From Epiperipatus broadwayi (lineage: Eukaryota > Onychophora > Udeonychophora > Euonychophora > Peripatidae), in assembly GCA_028023455.1 (NCBI GenBank), contig JAQFVV010000318.1, forward strand, positions 188,001 through 252,000: DNA of 64,000 nt. Direction: 5' to 3'. Both the position numbers and the translations under genes were made by a program. This document shows, one piece after another, positions 59,387 through 64,000 of the stretch. Within the stretch, counting starts at the first letter, position 1. Every line of letters starts with the position of its first letter. Under the pieces are notes generated by a model, which searched no databases, was not told where the DNA came from, and saw nothing but the letters and a program-made list of their open reading frames with translations.

Positions 59387-60376
59387 CACCTGGGTCTTGT
59401 TTTACGTGATAGATAGGTTCCTCTGAAAACACGTGCAAACAAAATCGTGCAAAACTAGATGTAACTTACCTTGAAAAAGAGGGGATGCGGACTGTGATTT
59501 TTCAAAAATCGCATAAAAGCAAATCACCAACATAAAATTACTTTAAAATTAGCGCAAAAAAATAAGGAAATAAAATATGACTAATAAAAAATTTCAAATT
59601 TGAAAAAAATTGATACAAGACAAACTTTTTTTAACTATAATATTTAATTTTATTCAAAACAATATATTTTTATGCATAATTTACAGTAATTTACATTTTT
59701 ATACATGTTTTAATTATTATCGTTATTTGCCGATAAACAGGTTCGTTTGCAAACTGGTAAAAAATCAGATTCTGCACAAGAGGAAATACAACTAGCGCCA
59801 ATGTCACTCTCATGTTGTGTTAATGGCTTTCTGGTGACAATGTAATTAGTAATTAATCTAACAAAAAATTAAATTTTTATTTTTGTTTTTAATTTTTTAA
59901 TTTTTAATTTTAATTGTGCCCACTGTTATTACTCACCTTTTAAAAATAAACTTGCGGACACTAAATGATTAATAATTGATTATGTTCTTTTTTAAAAAGC
60001 AAAAACATCACGCTATATAAAATAATTGACTTAAAAACAGAATGTGATTTAAAATGCAAAATTAACACGCACAATGTTTGAACAAATTTACATTATAATC
60101 TTGTAAAATTTAATGTGTTATACATAAAATGTGGAAATCATGATTTTAATTTCATTATTTCATAAAATCTTATTATTATAAAGCACTGAAAATATTAAAA
60201 TTACTATGATGAAAGTCGAATTCCAATAATGTGCTATTACTTTCAATATGATGTAAGTGCACGGAATTTATTATTTAAAGTAATAGTGCATTATCGAAGT
60301 TCGACTTCCGGAGAAACATGAATCGCGTAACTTAAAAATCATGTTAAATAAATCCACGTAAAAAGAAACCCAGGTG
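59387..60376. mobile_element. Tigger/pogo-like non-autonomous DNA transposon
   Basis: Terminal inverted repeats CACCTGGGTCTTGTTTTACG / CGTAAAAAGAAACCCAGGTG flanked by TA on both sides (59385-59386 and 60377-60378), the target choice of Tc1/mariner/pogo elements. The subterminal text (ACGTG, ATCGCATAAAAGC, GAATCGCGTAAC) resembles Tigger ends. About 990 bp. No transposase found. An internal inverted pair lies at about 60210-60310 (GTCGAATTCCAATAATG...CATTATCGAAGTTCGAC). Confidence 0.65.
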
Positions 60377-60454
60377 TATATCATAAGTGAGTTGTAAGCA
60401 GAACCTATGCCCATTTTATCTTCAAAATGGTTGAGTAAAATGGCAATAACTCAC

Positions 60455-60526
60455 CCATCTCCTTTACCGGGGATGGAGAAGAACTTTGGTCCGATAAAAC
60501 TTAATGCCATACACCAGCAAAGCAGC
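60455..60526 (-). CDS. Unrecognised gene, candidate exon (first of three) with membrane segment
   Basis: A 72-bp minus-strand exon candidate: acceptor TTTTCCACAG (good), donor GATGG|GTGAGT (good). The only open frame gives LLCWCMALSFIGPKFFSIPG followed by KGD. The first half is hydrophobic enough for a membrane helix or a signal anchor. It starts with one base and leaves two, compatible with the exon at 55264-55389, giving ...GKGD-G-QNYSKD.... Family not recognised. Upstream exons would lie to the right, but I found none. Confidence 0.45.
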
Positions 60527-60540
60527 CTGTGGAAAATCTT

Positions 60541-63200
60541 TATTAACTTTAAATCATCATCAAAAGTGTCAACTTAATATTCTCCCAAGTGCTCCAGAAT
60601 TAACTGCAATGAAAACAACTGAATGGTAAATTTTCTCTCAGAGCTCTGTGAATAAACTGTGACTTTTAATTTTTTCTTTTAAAAGCTAGCTATTTATTAA
60701 ATTTGTCTTTCCCAAACACCTTTACTAAAACCTACAAAGAAGACTGTTAAATGCTACATCTCGCCTGATTGTAAAACTTGAATTCTCTTTTAAAATGTAA
60801 AACTCTAATAATCTATTTTAAATTAAATGTATAATTTTCTGCAGTCCTTTATGCCTATTTCTAAATCTATTCAATTTATTCTATGATTTTATCATTTTAA
60901 TATTATATGTATTTAATATGCCAAATGACTCGAAACCGCAAGTATTTATAAATATAATTTTAGCTTATCGATCTGCGAAGATAATTTCAAATCTTCACTA
61001 TAATAAATATTAAATAATTGAATTATTATTTTTCTTTCTCACTCGCTGTTTCGAGATCATATTATTATTTTACTGATTAATTTTTTGGGTATTAATATTC
61101 TAATAATCTGTCATTATCTAGTTAAGATTGTAGTTTGCTTAATTCTAGTTATGAATTATAACTATTTATATATGTAACTCATACCTCATAGAAACTAACC
61201 ACAGAGATATTCTCAAAGCATATTTTAATATTTTACTCATAATTATCCCTCAAATATGCTTTGTCATCCTTAGATTTATATATGTTGAGATGCAGGTAAT
61301 AATATTAAACTAGGTTACTAATTAATTTAGTCCCTAAATAGTATATTTGAAATACTAAATTTGAGAACTGGATTGTATAGATATGCAAATAGATGCTATC
61401 TAATTTTAAGGCACGATAATATAAGTTTATGTATTTGCATTATATATGTATAAGTTGTGGATGTGTCCTTACAAAGTACACAATGTACAATTATCTGCTT
61501 GCTGCATGATTATTGATGAGTTGATGTCAGAGGTCATTCTCATTCACATTAGTTCGGGTAAAGCACACACTTTTAGAACTAGGGCACAAGGACCTAGATT
61601 ATTCATAATGCTTATCCGATTACCTGAACTACTAATGTTCCTATTCGTAGCAAGTTGAGCGGTTTTAGGGCAAACCGACTCTTTGAGACTGAAGCCCATG
61701 AATAATGACCCATTCACACCTTTGAGCTTTATTAATATTTTAATATGTGCCATAGAGTATATAGATAAACTTATTATAAACCAGTTTTCTATCCTTTTAT
61801 ATTAGATGCTTATCTGGTATTAGTGTATATCCTAATCTAGGTTAACACGCTAACCTGCATATCTCTGAGCCTAATTACATGCTCGATTTAACTTTATATA
61901 GATAGATGCCATAGGAGCGCTATTATAGTTAGTTATATAACTTTGGCTATAAAGTTTCATATGATCTAGCAGACTACATGAGAGCTAGAAATTTGGCATA
62001 TTAATATAGGCATAAACTCCAATCCTGCACTACACTTTATTAAATGCTTATAATGAGATAGGTAACATTAATCTCATTAGTTATATAATGCCTGCGAGCA
62101 TAATATCTCACATTTCCATCATATAATTTTGTATGTTTTGATTTATTATTTGTTATTGTTTTATTAAATTAATAATATTTAAAATTATAACTCGTTTTCA
62201 TATTTTATTGTCCGTGAGTTCATTTTATCCAACTCTAGATTTAATTGCACCTACATCATTATATCTATAAATAGATTATTCTATTAAATTTCATAATCAA
62301 TCATTGATATTTTAATTAACCACTTAGTCTTATGTGTGTATATCTGACTAAATCAGTGCTCAACTAGTTAATTTAAGAGTCTTTTGTTTTACGCTGAGTA
62401 ACTGCCAGACCGAGGTTAAATTGAATGTCTGTGTACGTTGAGGAATGTCATCCATAGGGTATTAAATCATTGAGCAGAAATGAAAGGTTTGAATGTTGGT
62501 TGGGTTCTGGATCCCAGCATCTGTATTCGATCAGCTTTAGTGTATTTTGCCTGTGTTCTAGATTTTGTTACGTGGAGGGACAATTCTTACCATTACAATG
62601 CAGATAAATTTGTATAATTTTTATTTTCACTACACTTACTTGAATATTTACAATTTTAAATATTGGATTTTTAAAAAATGATAATTGACTATTTTTTTAC
62701 ACAATTATAATGACTAGTCTATGTTGTACTATCATATTTACAGATGCCAAAATATAGTTTCAGAGAATATGCTAAGATAAGTTTATAACATTTAAAAAAA
62801 TTATCATTGAATATTTAAACCACTTGTGCAATATGTATTATGAAGAGGCTTGGTCCAGGAAGATCACATGAAAACACTTTTATGAAGCAACAAAACATTT
62901 TGTTTATCACATTGTTTTACAATTATTTAATCCTGATCATAGGAAATTATTTTTAATGCAGAGATTAAGCATGAATCTTTGCTAAGTTTATGATTTTGAT
63001 TATTGAATGCATTTTGCTTATTTATTATCATGCTATATTTAATGCCATGATATAATTATATTTTTTCTCTTTTAGCTAATTACACTTTATATTTTGGCAA
63101 ATTTTTTAAATTGGATTTGTTTGGAAGTGCATTAAAATCACTGTATTTCCTTTTTGTTTTTCTTTACTAATATTTCACATAATTAAATTCTTTGTAACAC
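60541..63200. other. Sequence without recognised gene or repeat, less AT-extreme
   Basis: About 61400-62580 looks less repetitive and somewhat more GC-rich than the rest. The two overlapping open frames at 61446-61753 (opposite strands) have no recognised motif. Could be unique intergenic DNA, an old element, or introns and UTRs of the gene to its left. Confidence 0.35.
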
Positions 63201-63219
63201 TTTATTTTGGAATACATAT

Positions 63220-63580
63220 AATTAGAGAGTATTTGAACACTGACTTTCACGCTCACTTCAAATATCCACTCCACCTTAAATAATTGACATATATGACCAA
63301 TATACATGTGAAAAAGATAAATGACCTTCAATGTATGTATTTCATGCTGAACCAGCATTCATCAGTTGGTCCGTAGTTTATATTAAAATAGAAAATCTTC
63401 AAACTTTAATGAAGAGACTCTTCATTCTTCTCCTCCCTCCAACTCTTCAGACTGTTGATGCCAATATTGTTGTCATACCCATGTTGGCTTTAAGTCATTC
63501 TGACCCCTCATATATAAAACCTTAATATGTCCATTTAAATACATAGAAGAGGAATGGGGAGAATTCAGAATGAATTTGTA
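63220..63580 (-). repeat. Family B hammerhead repeat, single copy
   Basis: Minus strand: CTGATGA, helix II ATGCTG/CAGCAT (perfect), GAAA and the downstream block shared with 10580-10700 (TTTGAACAC...CACTC). Its upstream part (AGTCTCTTCATTAAAGTTTG...) matches 7140-7190. The helix III/helix I side is diverged, so activity is doubtful. Confidence 0.65.
63320..63375 (-). ncRNA. Hammerhead ribozyme, family B (doubtful activity)
   Basis: CTGATGA and GAAA are retained with a six-pair helix II (ATGCTG/CAGCAT). GGACCAA on one side and ATTGAAGG on the other give only a weak helix I. Confidence 0.5.
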
Positions 63581-63669
63581 ATATTTGAATACAAATATAA
63601 TGTATATACTGAGCTTTAGTATATACACTTAAAGTTCAAAATATACATTATACTTGTATTCAAATATTA
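63578..63669. repeat. Short inverted repeat
   Basis: TAATATTTGAATACAAATATAATGTATAT and its near-perfect complement pair around a centre near 63622, at the upstream edge of the family B copy. Confidence 0.7.
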
Positions 63670-64000
63670 GGACTACATATATAATTTGCTCCTTGATCTT
63701 TTTAATTTTAATAATAGTTTATTTTATTATTTATTCTTTAATAAGGACTCAATTAATAGATATTAAGGAGTTATAAAAATTTATTACTGCAAAATATAGT
63801 TATATAATTCATCAAGATAATCGATAAAAATTTGCTGTTAATAATACAATCTATAAATGTAATCAATTTTTTTAATAATGCAAAATACTAAGGCAAATTT
63901 TATAGATAGAGAATTATTTATTGCAGTTTATGAGGCAGAACAGAAATAGAATTAGTCAGATACATAAAAATAGAGAAAATATAGATGCTGTGTTGGACAG
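63670..64000. other. AT-rich sequence without recognised gene
   Basis: Nothing recognised up to the window end. Confidence 0.3.

Noticed and set aside
61446-61753. Mitochondrial DNA insertion or gene
   Set aside because: The region looks different in composition, but I could not match any translated segment to a mitochondrial or nuclear protein.

Overview
The window is very AT-rich (roughly three quarters A+T by eye), has almost no long open reading frames, and is packed with decayed retroelements. It reads as intronic and intergenic DNA of an animal with a large, repeat-rich genome. Two coding exons on the minus strand match the N-terminus of a ClC-2-type chloride channel, so the organism is a metazoan, most likely an invertebrate. 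I cannot name the species.

Host genes. (1) A ClC-2-like channel on the minus strand: exon 44269-44401 (MYGRYTQELG...), exon 9481-9600 (...VGEEWLFLAILG...), and a possible short first coding exon at 45472-45489. Splice sites and phases agree and imply a 34.7 kb intron that holds most of the repeats; the rest of the gene lies left of the window. (2) A second, unrecognised minus-strand gene with three phase-compatible candidate exons at 60455-60526, 55264-55389 and 54078-54151.

The most interesting content is a group of repeats carrying hammerhead ribozymes (HHRs). At 477-6320 a 409-bp unit is repeated about 15 times: nine units with the ribozyme on the minus strand, then about six on the plus strand, joined head to head. 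Each unit folds as a type I hammerhead: core CTGA(C/T)GA, GAAA, a tiny helix III, and a long helix I with an internal loop. This is the architecture of animal retrozymes and of HHRs in Penelope-like elements (PLEs). Other families at 10.6-11.3 kb, 18.7-19.6 kb and 30.9-31.7 kb share it, with weaker relatives at 6.6, 20.9, 43 and 63 kb. A tRNA-headed SINE (22.1, 39.7, 54.5 kb) carries a hammerhead-like fold in its body. A PLE (reverse transcriptase plus GIY-YIG endonuclease) lies at 40.0-42.7 kb and could have supplied the enzymes.

Nearly every inverted HHR, SINE or PLE locus has the same polarity: left half on the minus strand, right half on the plus strand, 5' ends joined in the middle and 3' ends outward, often abutting (TA)n tracts. 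I infer a shared insertion mechanism.

Other content: a nearly intact endonuclease/reverse-transcriptase non-LTR retrotransposon (about 11.9-16.0 kb, minus); at least six RTE-like copies or fragments; a degenerate hAT (ZBED5/Charlie-like) transposon with an 8-bp target duplication (23142-27057); a Tigger/pogo-like non-autonomous element (59387-60376); several foldback/MITE-like elements; a tRNA-derived mini-SINE with a 16-bp target duplication (35363-35466); and long stretches in which I see nothing.
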